DNA of 64,000 nt. Origin: Mucilaginibacter gotjawali. GTDB lineage: Bacteria > Bacteroidota > Bacteroidia > Sphingobacteriales > Sphingobacteriaceae. Positions 1 through 9,079 of the stretch are shown piece after piece. Numbering within the stretch: the stretch's first letter is position 1; the number at the start of each line of letters is the position of its first letter. Under the pieces are notes generated by a model. It worked only from the letters and a program-made list of their open reading frames with translations. It was not told the origin of the DNA and did no database searches. A program made the translations under genes and the position numbers. The stretch spans positions 5,084,001-5,148,000 of the forward strand of contig NZ_AP017313.1 of assembly GCF_002355435.1 (NCBI RefSeq), read 5' to 3'.

Positions 1-237
1 TGTTTCAACTATCGAGCCCCGGCTAAAATAACAGAAGTTTTTATTTTCTTTATAATGATACCGCCCGTACCCTTCAGCAATATTTGCCCCGATTGAGTCA
101 GCAGACCTTACAATTTGCTTGCCAACAGTATCTTTGGCAAAATAATCCCATTCACTTACGATAAACCAAATTTCATCACTAAAACTCTCGGCTAATTGGT
201 AAACTTCTAAATCTTCAAGATTATAATAACTCATCAT
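1..237 (-). CDS. Four-helix bundle protein, 23S rRNA IVS/S23 family, partial
   Basis: The reverse strand from 237 to the window edge reads 79 uninterrupted codons starting MMSYYNLEDL. The motifs VYQLAESFSDEIW, QIVRSADSIGANIAEGYGRY and the FCYF segment match the four-helix bundle protein family (TIGR02436), first recognised in 23S rRNA intervening sequences and widespread as stand-alone genes in Bacteroidota. The biochemical role of the family is not established. The family is usually about 115-125 residues, so roughly a third of the C-terminus lies beyond the window. Two consecutive ATGs (237 and 234) are both possible starts. It is separated from the penicillin-binding protein 3' end by about 85 bp holding a duplicated 13-mer. 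Confidence 0.8.
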   Translation of the reverse strand, partial: MMSYYNLEDLEVYQLAESFSDEIWFIVSEWDYFAKDTVGKQIVRSADSIGANIAEGYGRYHYKENKNFCYFSRGSIVET

Positions 238-291
238 TATATTTTTTGAAAATAATTAACGGAAATTAATTAGCGAACTGTGCAACCAATA

Positions 292-320
292 AACTAATGA
301 ACCAGTGAACTAATGAACCA
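292..320. repeat. Direct repeat of a 13-mer, period 16
   Basis: AACTAATGAACCA occurs at 292-304 and again at 308-320, just downstream of the penicillin-binding protein stop. It resembles one arm of the iterated-word repeats seen elsewhere in the window, but I found no inverted partner here. Confidence 0.6.
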
Positions 321-321
321 A

Positions 322-2553
322 TCAGAATCCTAACTTCTTATCCACATCATTTGTTCCCTGCTGCTGCTGTTTATAGGCATTACAATCTAAAGTAATGGTC
401 ATGTTTTTTGGGGCGTCAAAATCAACATTTTTTTTGATCCCAAGGGCCGGATTGGCATAAACCCTTTTCATAAATCCTGCAAATATAGGCAGGGCCGAAT
501 TGGCGCCTTCGCCAAGCCTTGTTGACCGGAAGTGAATATCCCGGTCTTCGCAGCCTGACCATACACCGGTAACCAATTGCGGTGTTATCCCAATAAACCA
601 GCCGTCGGAGTTTTCCTGGGTGGTACCGGTTTTACCGCCAATAGGGTTATTTAAGCCATATTTATACTTTAACCTTGATCCTGTACCATCTTCTATTACT
701 CCTTTCAGCATATAGGTCATTACGTAAGCGCTTTGCGCATCCATCGCCTGCACCACTTTAGGGGTATGGGTATAAACCACGTTGCCATTTTTATCTTCAA
801 TACGCAAAATAAATGTGGGCTCAGTCCAGGTGCCGTGGTTGGCAAATACCGAATAAGCGCCTGTCATATCAAATACCGAAGCATTAAATACACCCAAACA
901 AATTGATGGATATGGCGGTACATCGCTGGTAACGCCCATCTTTTTGATCAGCTCCATTACGGGTGTTGGTTTCACTTCATTCATTACATAGGCCGTTACA
1001 TAATTTTGCGAATGCGCCAGCGCTGTTCTCAGCGAGATAGCCCCCGGCAGCGTTTCAGTAGGCGATGAACCCGGCGTCCAGCCGTCAATCGTAACCGGTA
1101 CATTATCCACTTCCTGGCAGGGCGAAAAGCCATTTTCGATGGCAACGGCATAGGTAAACGGTTTGGCGGTTGAACCCACCTGCCGTGTGCCAACTTTAAC
1201 CTGGTCGTATTTAAAATGTTCAAAATCTGTGCCGCCTACCCAGGCCTTTACATAGCCGGTGGTTGGGTCCATGCTCATCAGGGCATTGCGCAACATCATT
1301 TTTGAGTATAATATCGAATCAATTGGCTTCATCAGCGTATCAATATCTCCCCGCCAGGTAAATAACTCCAGGCTGTCGGGTGTATCAAAATTTTGCCTGA
1401 TCTCGTCTTCTGATTTACCCTGCAACTCCAATTGCTTGTACCTGTCAGACCGGTACATCCCTTCGTCGAGCAATAATTTAAAATTCTTGATGCTTTTCCA
1501 CCGGCTAACCCCTTTCCATTGATCATTGAACTGACCTTGTAACTGGGGCATATACTCGCGCTGTGCTTCTTCCGCATATTGCTGCATTGTAGCGTCAATG
1601 GTGGTATATATTTTTAAACCGTCGCGGTCAAGGTCATATGGGGTGCCGTCTGACCGGACAATATTCTGGTTTTTAAAGATCTTTTGGATCTCCTGTTTCA
1701 GTACCGCCCTGAAATATGGCGCCGGCCCTTCGTTATGGTTCATCGGGTTAAAGTCGATCCCCAATGGTTTGCTTTTAAACTCCTGCAACTGGCCATCGGT
1801 TAGATAGCCTTGTTTCTCCATCAAGCCAAGGATCAGGTTTCGCCGGTTTAGCGCCCTGTCCGGATGCCGTATGGGTGAGTAAACACCGGGACCCTTAACC
1901 ATACCAACCAACACAGCCGCCTGGTCGGGCGTAAGTTTATCAGGGGTAACATTAAAGTAGGTATGCGCAGCAGATTTGATACCAAAAGTATTGTAAGCGC
2001 CAAAATCCACTGTGTTTAAGTACATCGTTATTATTTCCTGCTTGGTATACCGCCGCTCAAGGCGAACCGCGATAATCCATTCTTTTAATTTTTGTGTGAG
2101 GCGTACAAAGGGGTTATGTGCACCCTGGCTCCCCGAAAAGAGATTTTTAGCCAGCTGCTGGGTAATAGTACTCCCCCCCTGCTTTGACCCGATCAGGTTT
2201 AATAAAGGAATGGTAAACAAACGGCGAAAATCTATCCCCGAATGGTCATAAAATCGCGAATCTTCGGTTGCGATCAGCGCGTTTACTACATTGGGCGACA
2301 GCTGCGAAAAGCTTACACTGGAACGGTTTTGTACATAATAAGTCCCCAGAACTGTAGTGCCATCTGCCGATATAACTTCAGAAGCCTGGTTACTTTTAGG
2401 ATTTTCAAGGTCGCGGAAAGATGGGAGTTGCCCGAATAAGCCGAAATAGGTAACCACAAGCAGCAATACAAAAAGTGCAAAAAAGCTTAGCACCGCTCTC
2501 CACAGGTACCAGTTATACCTTTTTATATCCCCGGGCGAAAGTTTAATGATCAT
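322..2553 (-). CDS. Penicillin-binding protein 1A (class A, bifunctional)
   Basis: A 743-residue inner-membrane peptidoglycan synthase. One transmembrane segment (about residues 19-40) is followed by a GT51 glycosyltransferase domain with EDSRFYDHSGID (97-108, Glu97 catalytic) and GGSTITQQLAKNL (126-138). The C-terminal transpeptidase domain has STAK (461-464, Ser461 nucleophile), SQN (515-517) and KTG (641-643). It polymerises lipid II and cross-links the stem peptides. Length is normal for Bacteroidota PBP1A. The start lies two bases downstream of the porW stop on the same strand, so the two are probably co-transcribed. The tail is Gln-rich (QQQQ near 729-732). Family assignment is secure; the exact paralogue name (PonA/MrcA) is not decided from sequence alone. 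Confidence 0.95.
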   Translation of the reverse strand: MIIKLSPGDIKRYNWYLWRAVLSFFALFVLLLVVTYFGLFGQLPSFRDLENPKSNQASEVISADGTTVLGTYYVQNRSSVSFSQLSPNVVNALIATEDSRFYDHSGIDFRRLFTIPLLNLIGSKQGGSTITQQLAKNLFSGSQGAHNPFVRLTQKLKEWIIAVRLERRYTKQEIITMYLNTVDFGAYNTFGIKSAAHTYFNVTPDKLTPDQAAVLVGMVKGPGVYSPIRHPDRALNRRNLILGLMEKQGYLTDGQLQEFKSKPLGIDFNPMNHNEGPAPYFRAVLKQEIQKIFKNQNIVRSDGTPYDLDRDGLKIYTTIDATMQQYAEEAQREYMPQLQGQFNDQWKGVSRWKSIKNFKLLLDEGMYRSDRYKQLELQGKSEDEIRQNFDTPDSLELFTWRGDIDTLMKPIDSILYSKMMLRNALMSMDPTTGYVKAWVGGTDFEHFKYDQVKVGTRQVGSTAKPFTYAVAIENGFSPCQEVDNVPVTIDGWTPGSSPTETLPGAISLRTALAHSQNYVTAYVMNEVKPTPVMELIKKMGVTSDVPPYPSICLGVFNASVFDMTGAYSVFANHGTWTEPTFILRIEDKNGNVVYTHTPKVVQAMDAQSAYVMTYMLKGVIEDGTGSRLKYKYGLNNPIGGKTGTTQENSDGWFIGITPQLVTGVWSGCEDRDIHFRSTRLGEGANSALPIFAGFMKRVYANPALGIKKNVDFDAPKNMTITLDCNAYKQQQQGTNDVDKKLGF

Positions 2554-2555
2554 GA

Positions 2556-5500
2556 TCAGTAATTGTTTTGAAAATAGTCGATATAACTATCCAATGTTTT
2601 TTGGTCGGCTAATTTATCCAGATTTTCCTTAGTAATAATAAAAAAGCTGTACTTATCCTTTGGCACCTTCATAATATCCGGCAAAAGCGGTACAATATCA
2701 TGGGCAAACTTCTTTACTTTTTCCAGCGAAGGGAACAAGCCTACATAGATCACCTGGTCATGATCGCCAACGGCTTTCAACTGATGTTTAATGCCGTTGC
2801 CTGCATAATTTGCCCGGGTAAACTGCCCTATTCCAAAACGCGAAGAGGCCAGATTAGTTGTACCCGATGTAACATTTACTACAAAGTAATAATTGGTGCT
2901 GTCGCCTTTCGAAAAAATGGAAGGCACAACAACTTTAGCTTTCAGCGCATCCGGATCGGCCTGCGACGAGATCGCCTCCTGGCTTGCTTTTACAGAATCA
3001 ACCGGGGCAACTGTTTTGGGCGTTTCAACCGGCGGACTAACAGGTGGCGCTGCCTGCGTGATAATTTTAGTTGTATCTACAGGCGGGGCCTTTGGCACAA
3101 CCTGTGCCACCGCATTTGTGGTGTCTGTCTTTGGAATAACTTTTGGTGTTACCTGAACGATAGTTTTGGGCGTATCCGTTTTCGGGCTATTTTTTGGAAC
3201 AGTTACCTGCGCTATAGTTTTGACAGAATCTTTCTTCGGGGTGATTTTTGGAACAACCACCTCTTTTTTCACCTTTGTTGAATCAACTTTCGGCACTGCC
3301 TTCACTATTTCAGCAGGCTTTTTCACCGGCTCTTCTTTCTTTTTTTCCGGGAGCCGTTCGCCGGGTTTGGCCGCAAAAATATAAGGCTTCAATATTTTTC
3401 GGTAAGTAGCCTTCTCTTTATTTTCCTGGGCAAGGGTAAAAGGGACATCATGGGGGTCGACATCTGCTAAAACTACATTCCTCGCCAGCATTTCATTTTG
3501 GTTTGCACTAATATAAGCCAGGTGCTGTTTAGCCAGCGGAACGATCAGCTTATCATTGGGGTATATTTTAATCAGTTGCTGCAAACTATCTGCAAATGGG
3601 CCAACCTTTTCATTATGCCCCTGCGAAATTATTTGCAGGTAAAATATCTGGGCCGATAATTTACTGCCGGGATATTTTTTTAGAAGCAACGGGGCCTTCT
3701 CAATTACCTCTTTGTATTTTTTATTGGCATACAAATCAAAAACATCGTTGTAAGCCTTGGTAAATTCAGCATCCTGGTCCTCAAGCTTCCTGGCAAACTC
3801 CGGATCAATGATGATTTTAGCGAAAGGGGTTTCGGGGAATTCTTTCAGTAACTTGTTTTTATAAAAATCAGACTTCGCCGGGTCGATGTCGCTGTAAAGC
3901 CTGTACAGGTTATAATAAATCGCCGGTTTATTTGGATCCTGCGGAAAACGGGCCAGTACCTTTTCAAAAATTTCAATAGCATCTTTCTTGTCTTCCAGGA
4001 TATCCCTGTAAAAATCACCCAGGTCTGTATAAGCATTATAAACCCGCAGGTTGGATGCAGAAAGCAGCGCGGGTGTAAGCGGAAGTGCAGCAACCAGGTC
4101 CTTACGGAAACTTGATGCCGAATTGGATGTTTTACCTGTATTGGAAGGCCCGGCCGGCGCATCAGGGTCTGCAGATTGAGCAGCGACTGCCGGATTACTG
4201 CTTGCTTCAGCTGCGCCCCTGGTGCTTCTTCTCCAGTTATCTTCCAGCGTACGGTTACCCCAAACGCGTTTAAAATCGTTATATCCCTGGCTCACTGCGG
4301 TAGCATTATCAAAATAAAACGTTCCGCCTTTTGCCTGGCTCCCTGATGCCAGCCTGGAGCCACCTGCGCGGGATGCCGTGGTTGCGGCATTGGTCTGCGC
4401 CGCCGCAGCCGCTGCCTTTTGCTGCAAGGTGTTATCATTCACCATTTTATCAATAACACCCGCACGGGTTTTTTCATCCATCCGGGCAAGCGCCTGCAGC
4501 GTATCCTCTTTGGCTATAATTTGCAAACGTTCAGCAAGGTAAGAAAGGTTGCTCCCTATTTTTTTGATGCCCACATAACCGGGGTAATTGGTTGGCAAAC
4601 TGGTTAACGTACTGTCGTAATACTTCTTCGACTTTAAATAATCGGCTTTAATTTTAAAATAGATCTCCGCAAGCCTTAAATAGGAAAGTCCCTTCTGGCC
4701 CTGGTTTTTAACACTTGTCCGTACGGACAGGTTATAATACTTTATGGCATCATCAACTTTTTTGTCGGCCATTTCCAGTTGCGCCACCTGGTAATAGATC
4801 TGGTCTTTAAATTCTTTATTATTCGGGTTCTTCAAAAGGGCAAGCAACTTGGTGATCCGGTCTATTTTTACCCCGTTTTGGTTGTCTTCAATCCGTATCA
4901 GGTTTAAGCTGGCATTAAAGGCCATTTCAAACTGGGCGTTACTCTTCGAGATCTGGTCGTAATTCCGCGCGGCATTTACCTGTTCATTGTTCAGTTCCTG
5001 TACCTGGGCCAAAATAAAGGTCCACCGCAGCCGCCGGGTTTTGTCGTGGCAATATTTCAAGGCCAGTTTGGCCATTTCCTCCGCGTCTTTGTAATCTTCT
5101 GCAGCTATATCATATTGCAATTTAGCAGCGTAAATATCAGCAGATATCTTCTTTTTAGGGTTGATGCTTTCAATGGCGCTGTCAATAACCATTTTCGCTT
5201 TTGGCAACTGGTTCAAATAAATTAATGCCCTCGTCTTCCAGATCCTGGCATCGCGTACCAGGTCATTTCGTTTAGGATAGTTATGGATCACATAACTCAA
5301 AAATTCATCTGCGTTATAAAAATTACCTTCCAGGTAGTTAGCCTGTCCCAAAACAAGATAGGCGTCGCCGATATATTTACTCTGGTCCTTATAATTAATG
5401 ATGGTATACCCTTTTGCTATCGCTGCCTCCAGGTCTTTATCAGGTGTCTGGCTTTGTGCAATGGTATCCGGGTAAACACTTAATATTTCATTGTAATTAT

Positions 5501-5705
5501 CAACAAATGATATTTCATAGCTATCCTGTTTCTGCTGCAATATCTCTTTTGCGTTAAAAAGGATATTAAAATTCGCAGTAAGGTTTTGCATATCGCGGTT
5601 AAAGCCGCTTTGTTTCTGGAGCGCACACCCCGACAGGATCGCCATCAAAGCAATTACCAGCAATTTAAAGGGTTTATTTACAGAAAGTTTAGATGTTAGC
5701 CTCAA
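2556..5705 (-). CDS. porW: T9SS-associated TPR lipoprotein PorW/SprE
   Basis: A 1,049-residue lipoprotein. The N-terminus has a hydrophobic segment ending in LSGC, so Cys27 is the likely lipidated residue. The segment LTANFNILFNAKE that follows is characteristic of PorW/SprE. Residues about 100-770 are helical TPR-like repeats (for example YLVLGQANYLEGNFYNADEF and YLRLAEIYFKIKADYLKSKKYYD). A Lys/Pro/Thr-rich linker (about 785-930) contains iterated PKxDTTKxxxQV units. A conserved globular C-terminus (FVVNVTSG...IYVGLF...YSFFIITKENL) follows. PorW/SprE is a periplasmic or outer-membrane-associated component needed for T9SS export in Porphyromonas and Flavobacterium. That fits the seven T9SS substrates encoded further downstream here. 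It is transcribed divergently from the ATP synthase operon and leads the operon with PBP1A. Confidence 0.85.
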   Translation of the reverse strand: MRLTSKLSVNKPFKLLVIALMAILSGCALQKQSGFNRDMQNLTANFNILFNAKEILQQKQDSYEISFVDNYNEILSVYPDTIAQSQTPDKDLEAAIAKGYTIINYKDQSKYIGDAYLVLGQANYLEGNFYNADEFLSYVIHNYPKRNDLVRDARIWKTRALIYLNQLPKAKMVIDSAIESINPKKKISADIYAAKLQYDIAAEDYKDAEEMAKLALKYCHDKTRRLRWTFILAQVQELNNEQVNAARNYDQISKSNAQFEMAFNASLNLIRIEDNQNGVKIDRITKLLALLKNPNNKEFKDQIYYQVAQLEMADKKVDDAIKYYNLSVRTSVKNQGQKGLSYLRLAEIYFKIKADYLKSKKYYDSTLTSLPTNYPGYVGIKKIGSNLSYLAERLQIIAKEDTLQALARMDEKTRAGVIDKMVNDNTLQQKAAAAAAQTNAATTASRAGGSRLASGSQAKGGTFYFDNATAVSQGYNDFKRVWGNRTLEDNWRRSTRGAAEASSNPAVAAQSADPDAPAGPSNTGKTSNSASSFRKDLVAALPLTPALLSASNLRVYNAYTDLGDFYRDILEDKKDAIEIFEKVLARFPQDPNKPAIYYNLYRLYSDIDPAKSDFYKNKLLKEFPETPFAKIIIDPEFARKLEDQDAEFTKAYNDVFDLYANKKYKEVIEKAPLLLKKYPGSKLSAQIFYLQIISQGHNEKVGPFADSLQQLIKIYPNDKLIVPLAKQHLAYISANQNEMLARNVVLADVDPHDVPFTLAQENKEKATYRKILKPYIFAAKPGERLPEKKKEEPVKKPAEIVKAVPKVDSTKVKKEVVVPKITPKKDSVKTIAQVTVPKNSPKTDTPKTIVQVTPKVIPKTDTTNAVAQVVPKAPPVDTTKIITQAAPPVSPPVETPKTVAPVDSVKASQEAISSQADPDALKAKVVVPSIFSKGDSTNYYFVVNVTSGTTNLASSRFGIGQFTRANYAGNGIKHQLKAVGDHDQVIYVGLFPSLEKVKKFAHDIVPLLPDIMKVPKDKYSFFIITKENLDKLADQKTLDSYIDYFQNNY

Positions 5706-5774
5706 TTTTAAACGGGGATATAAAAGCCTTGCTAATTTAGCAACAATTATGAAATAGGTTTAATAAATTTGAAG

Positions 5775-5996
5775 ATGGATAAAAACAAACCTCCAAAAGA
5801 GAATAACACGGGCAATGGCTATTTAAAGTATAGCGGAATGGGCTTTCAGATGATTGCGATCATCGGGCTATTTACGTACGCGGGCTATAAAATAGATCAG
5901 TCGGCCCAGCACCAGGTAAAATGGGTTACTGCCATTCTTTCGCTAACGGGTGTTTTTATATCTTTGTACGTCATCATAAGGTCTGCAAAAAGCTGA
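5775..5996 (+). CDS. AtpZ/AtpI-family membrane protein, start of ATP synthase operon
   Basis: A 73-residue protein with a short charged N-terminus (MDKNKPPKE) and two hydrophobic helices: FQMIAIIGLFTYAGYKID and TAILSLTGVFISLYVIIRS. The Y-KID-kink between the helices is typical of AtpZ/AtpI (PF09527). These proteins assist c-ring assembly or cation handling and are usually the first gene of F0F1 operons. I chose the ATG at 5775. An in-frame TTG at 5769 would add two residues. The gene lies 69 bp from the divergent porW start, so that gap holds both promoters. Confidence 0.8.
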   Translation: MDKNKPPKENNTGNGYLKYSGMGFQMIAIIGLFTYAGYKIDQSAQHQVKWVTAILSLTGVFISLYVIIRSAKS

Positions 5997-6049
5997 GTTT
6001 ATTTAAGTCTTTTTAGCACATCATAAAAATTACAACCTCTCTCATTCAA

Positions 6050-6436
6050 ATGAAAGTAACATCTTCTATTATTTTATTCGTGGTATTTATTATTGTTATC
6101 GCGATACCGCCGGCGGCACTTCAATATACAGGGAACACTGGTTTATTAACGCCAAATTTCTGGACTGTCTTCTGCTTTATGTCGGGTATCACGTTTTTAG
6201 TAGTTGCCGTGATGCTTATTGTCGGGCGGAAAAACCAGGAGCATTTTACCCCGGCATTTTTGGGCGGCACCACCTTTAAGTTGTTAGCCTGTTTAATATT
6301 TATTTTTGTTTTTTTATCAAAAAACCCCTCAAATAAGCCCATTTTTTTGGCTAATTTTTTATACGTATATTTATTAAATACTGTCTTTGAAGTTTATGTT
6401 TTGTTGCGTAACTTGCGGCACGAAAAATTAAAGTAG
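6050..6436 (+). CDS. AtpI-like four-helix membrane protein in ATP synthase operon
   Basis: A 128-residue protein with four predicted transmembrane segments (about 5-26, 37-59, 70-90, 97-118) and almost no soluble part. Its position between atpZ and atpB is where Bacteroidota and many other phyla carry an AtpI-like subunit. It may help assemble the c-ring or take up Mg2+/Ca2+ as proposed for AtpZ/AtpI. Sequence motifs are weak, so the role is inferred from topology and position. It ends 14 bp before atpB. Confidence 0.65.
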   Translation: MKVTSSIILFVVFIIVIAIPPAALQYTGNTGLLTPNFWTVFCFMSGITFLVVAVMLIVGRKNQEHFTPAFLGGTTFKLLACLIFIFVFLSKNPSNKPIFLANFLYVYLLNTVFEVYVLLRNLRHEKLK

Positions 6437-6450
6437 AAAACTTCATTTAG

Positions 6451-7527
6451 ATGAATAATAGCTCGATTTTGAACTTAAAACTTTTTAGAATTTCTTTGTT
6501 TTGTGCGTTTTTTTCAATCGCAGGCTTGTTTAGCACCCCGGTTAAGGCCGAAGGAAATACCACTGATACTACTAAAAAGGCCTATGATGCCAAGGCAACA
6601 ATACTTGAACATATTGGCGACTCACATGTATGGCCGATAATTGCTGAAAAGTGGCTCCCGCTTCCTGTAATTGTATATACAGATAAAGGGCTTGAAAGTT
6701 TTTCATCAGGTAAATTAATGCCGGAGGGCACTGTTTATAAAGGCGAAAAATACAGCTACAAACTGGAAGAGAACAAGATAAAAGCAGTGGACGCATCCGG
6801 AAATATTGATGAAGCGGCCACAAAAAAGCTGAAGGACTTTTCAATCACCCGCAACGTGGTGAGTATGTTTATGACCATGGCTATTTTACTTATTATATTT
6901 TTAAGTATTGCCGGCTCCTACAAAAAACGTGTGGGTAAAGCGCCTAAAGGTCTTCAGTCATTTTTGGAGCCCGTTATATTATTTGTGCGCGACGATATAG
7001 CCATCCCTAATATCGGCAGTGTGAAAGCACACAGGTTTTTACCCCTGCTGCTTACCATCTTCTTTTTTATCCTTATTAACAACCTGTTTGGTATGATCCC
7101 GTTTTTCCCGGGTGGCTATAACCTTACCGGTAATATCGCTGTAACAGCAGTGCTTTCCATTATCATATTTTTTGTGGTTAACCTTAACGGCAACAAGCAT
7201 TACTGGAAACACATTTTTGTACCAAACCCCTGGTGGTTATTCTTTATCATGATCCCGGTTGAAATTGTGGGCATATTTACAAAACCTATCGCGTTAATGA
7301 TTCGTTTGTTTGCCAACATTACCGCCGGCCACATTTTAATATTAAGCTTAATATCGTTAATATTTATTTTCAAAACAATTGCTGTTGCCCCTGTTTCAAT
7401 TGTGTTTGTGGTATTTATGGATGCCATTGAGTTACTGGTTGCCTTTTTACAAGCCTATATTTTCACCCTGCTGGCATCATTGTTTATCGGGATGGCTATT
7501 GAAGAGCATCACAGTGAAGTTTTGTAA
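6451..7527 (+). CDS. atpB: ATP synthase F0 subunit a
   Basis: A 358-residue subunit a, the stator half of the proton channel. The essential arginine is Arg285 in IRLFANITAGH, followed by the GHILILSL helix. Later helices carry VAFLQAYIFTLLASLFI. The protein is about 100 residues longer than the E. coli form. It starts with a signal-peptide-like segment (about 12-33, ending in VKA) and a periplasmic extension (about 34-130). This is the usual Bacteroidota layout. Gene order atpB-E-F-H-A-G follows. Confidence 0.95.
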   Translation: MNNSSILNLKLFRISLFCAFFSIAGLFSTPVKAEGNTTDTTKKAYDAKATILEHIGDSHVWPIIAEKWLPLPVIVYTDKGLESFSSGKLMPEGTVYKGEKYSYKLEENKIKAVDASGNIDEAATKKLKDFSITRNVVSMFMTMAILLIIFLSIAGSYKKRVGKAPKGLQSFLEPVILFVRDDIAIPNIGSVKAHRFLPLLLTIFFFILINNLFGMIPFFPGGYNLTGNIAVTAVLSIIIFFVVNLNGNKHYWKHIFVPNPWWLFFIMIPVEIVGIFTKPIALMIRLFANITAGHILILSLISLIFIFKTIAVAPVSIVFVVFMDAIELLVAFLQAYIFTLLASLFIGMAIEEHHSEVL

Positions 7528-7568
7528 TTAATTATCTTTTATATAAACACGTTTAAATTTAAAACACA

Positions 7569-7823
7569 ATGACTGGAATGATTGGAAGCATCGGTATGGT
7601 TTTAGCTCAGGCTACTACTGTGCACGGAAGCGTTGCAGGTTTGGGTGCCGGCTTAGCTGCAATTGGTGCAGGTATCGGTATTGGCCAGATCGGCGGTAAA
7701 GCTGTTGAAGCTATTGCACGTCAGCCTGAAGCAATTTCTAAGATCCAACTTAACATGATCATCGCTGCCGCCCTTGTTGAAGGTGTGGCCCTGTTCGCGG
7801 TGGTTGTTGCAGCATTCTTTTAG
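7569..7823 (+). CDS. atpE: ATP synthase F0 subunit c
   Basis: An 84-residue proteolipid with two transmembrane helices joined by the ARQPE loop (Arg51-Gln52-Pro53) that contacts F1. The ion-binding carboxylate is Glu71 in ALVEGVAL. The residue after it is Gly, and the position equivalent to the Na+-ligating Gln of Ilyobacter is Ile38, so a proton-coupled ring is more likely. This is inferred from hand alignment. A short N-terminal extension (about 15 residues) precedes helix 1. The gene is followed at once by a terminator-like hairpin. Confidence 0.96.
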   Translation: MTGMIGSIGMVLAQATTVHGSVAGLGAGLAAIGAGIGIGQIGGKAVEAIARQPEAISKIQLNMIIAAALVEGVALFAVVVAAFF

Positions 7824-7841
7824 GGTGCAGCGAAAAAACAA

Positions 7842-7871
7842 CCCGGAGCGGTTGGCTCCGGGCTGTTTTTC
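7842..7871 (+). terminator. Terminator-like hairpin between atpE and atpF (possible attenuator)
   Basis: CCCGGAGC (7842-7849), a short loop, then GCTCCGGG (7855-7862) form a perfect 8-bp GC-rich stem. It is followed by CTGTTTTTC, with extra pairing of flanking AACA/TGTT. This is the classical intrinsic terminator layout, yet atpF and the rest of the operon follow on the same strand. It most likely acts as a partial terminator or as an RNA 3' end that raises subunit c relative to the other subunits. That function is an inference. Confidence 0.7.
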
Positions 7872-7907
7872 ACTTAATTAATTGATTATTAAAAATATAT
7901 TTTAAAT

Positions 7908-8402
7908 ATGGATTTAGTTACCCCCGCATTAGGTTTAGTTTTTTGGACGACGCTTTGTTTTGCGATATTATTATTTATACTGGGTAAATTTGCCTGGAAA
8001 CCTATTTTAGCTGCCGTTGCTGAACGTGAAAACTCTATTGAATCGGCCTTATCGAAAGCTGAAGCGGTAAAAGAAGAAATGGCCCGCTTAACCAGCGAGA
8101 ACGAGGCTTTGTTAAAACAAGCCCGTGCTGAGCGCGATACTATTTTGGCAGAAGCAACCAAAGTAAAAAACCAGATCATCAGCGAAGCTAAAGAAGCAGC
8201 ACAAAAAGAAGGTTCACGCCAGATTGAGCTTGCCCGTGTAGAAATCAATAACCAGAAAGCGATAGCTATGGCTGACGTTAAAAACCAGGTGGCCAGCCTA
8301 TCACTGGAAATTGCTGAGAAAATTTTACGCAAGCAGTTTGAGGATTCGAAAAAACAGGACGAACTGGTTAAGGAATTATTAAAAGAAGTAAAACTTAGTT
8401 AG
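7908..8402 (+). CDS. atpF: ATP synthase F0 subunit b
   Basis: A 164-residue peripheral stalk subunit. One N-terminal transmembrane helix (about 9-28, LGLVFWTTLCFAILLFILG) is followed by a long charged helix typical of the b2 coiled coil (AERENSIESALSKAEAVKEEM through LVKELLKEVKLS). Length and position are normal. It is separated from atpH by about 96 bp occupied by an iterated-word inverted repeat. Confidence 0.95.
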   Translation: MDLVTPALGLVFWTTLCFAILLFILGKFAWKPILAAVAERENSIESALSKAEAVKEEMARLTSENEALLKQARAERDTILAEATKVKNQIISEAKEAAQKEGSRQIELARVEINNQKAIAMADVKNQVASLSLEIAEKILRKQFEDSKKQDELVKELLKEVKLS

Positions 8403-8405
8403 ATA

Positions 8406-8490
8406 TGAGACATGAGATGTGAGATATGAGAAAAGAGCGCTGCTCCCAAACTTAATGTCTCAAATCTCAAATCTCATTTCTCACATCTCA
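8406..8490. repeat. Iterated-word inverted repeat between atpF and atpH
   Basis: The left arm (8406-8431) iterates ATGAGA/GTGAGA-type words and the right arm (8458-8490) iterates TCTCAAA/TCTCATT. The arms are imperfect reverse complements that could fold into a long AT-rich hairpin with a loop of about 26 nt. It is intergenic and lies inside the operon transcript. The same word family recurs between atpA and atpG. Confidence 0.75.
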
Positions 8491-8498
8491 ATAATAAT

Positions 8499-9044
8499 AT
8501 GTCAGAATTAACAGTCGCATCAAGGTACGCCAAATCATTAATTGATCTTGCAGGTGAACAAAGGCTTGTGGAAGAGATCAAGAATGATATGGACCTTTTT
8601 CATCATACTTTAAGGGTTAATCCCGAATTGAAAGCGGTTTTAGCCAACCCGATCGTTTCACACCCCAAAAAGATCAATATACTGGATGAAGTATTCGGCA
8701 AAAAGGTTAACAAAGTAACCAATGCCTTTTTTAAGCTGATGATCAACAAAAGCCGCGGTGAGGTTTTATATGCAACCGCTAAGGAATATGTGCACCAATA
8801 CGATATCATGAACAATATTGTTGAGGCCCGCGTAGTATCGGCTACTGAATTATCGGCAGCTAACAAGGAAACACTGGTTGCTGATATTAAAAAGGCCACA
8901 GGCGGTAACATCAAGCTTGAAGCAAAGGTAGACCCATCACTGATCGGCGGCTTTGTTTTAACTGTTGGCGACAGGCAGGTTGATACCAGTATAGCTGCTG
9001 ACCTTAGAAAATTGAAAAAAGAATTTGCCCAGGGGGTTAATTAA
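8499..9044 (+). CDS. atpH: ATP synthase F1 subunit delta
   Basis: A 181-residue OSCP/delta subunit that links F1 to the peripheral stalk. The N-terminal helical domain starts SELTVASRYAKSLIDLA. The conserved hinge-proximal segment reads KAVLANPIVSHPKKINIL. The C-terminal domain has LIGGFVLTVGDRQVDTSI followed by the RKLKKEF end, which is the diagnostic signature of the family. Length is normal. Confidence 0.95.
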   Translation: MSELTVASRYAKSLIDLAGEQRLVEEIKNDMDLFHHTLRVNPELKAVLANPIVSHPKKINILDEVFGKKVNKVTNAFFKLMINKSRGEVLYATAKEYVHQYDIMNNIVEARVVSATELSAANKETLVADIKKATGGNIKLEAKVDPSLIGGFVLTVGDRQVDTSIAADLRKLKKEFAQGVN

Positions 9045-9079
9045 TAAAAACAACAAAAACGCTAAAATAAAATTAAAAA

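Noticed and set aside
2700..3281. 193-codon plus-strand ORF opposite porW
   Set aside because: Antisense shadow of the Lys/Pro/Thr-rich repeat region; composition reflects the reverse complement of porW codons.
5764..5771. TAAATTTG as a -7 promoter element for the atp operon
   Set aside because: It sits only 3 bp before the likely ATG, leaving no room for a leader, and no TTTG lies at the right distance.
7569..7823. A sodium-coupled c-ring, because of the GIGQ segment
   Set aside because: Aligned by the GKAVE motif, the Gln is displaced by two positions and the residue after Glu71 is Gly, not Ser/Thr.
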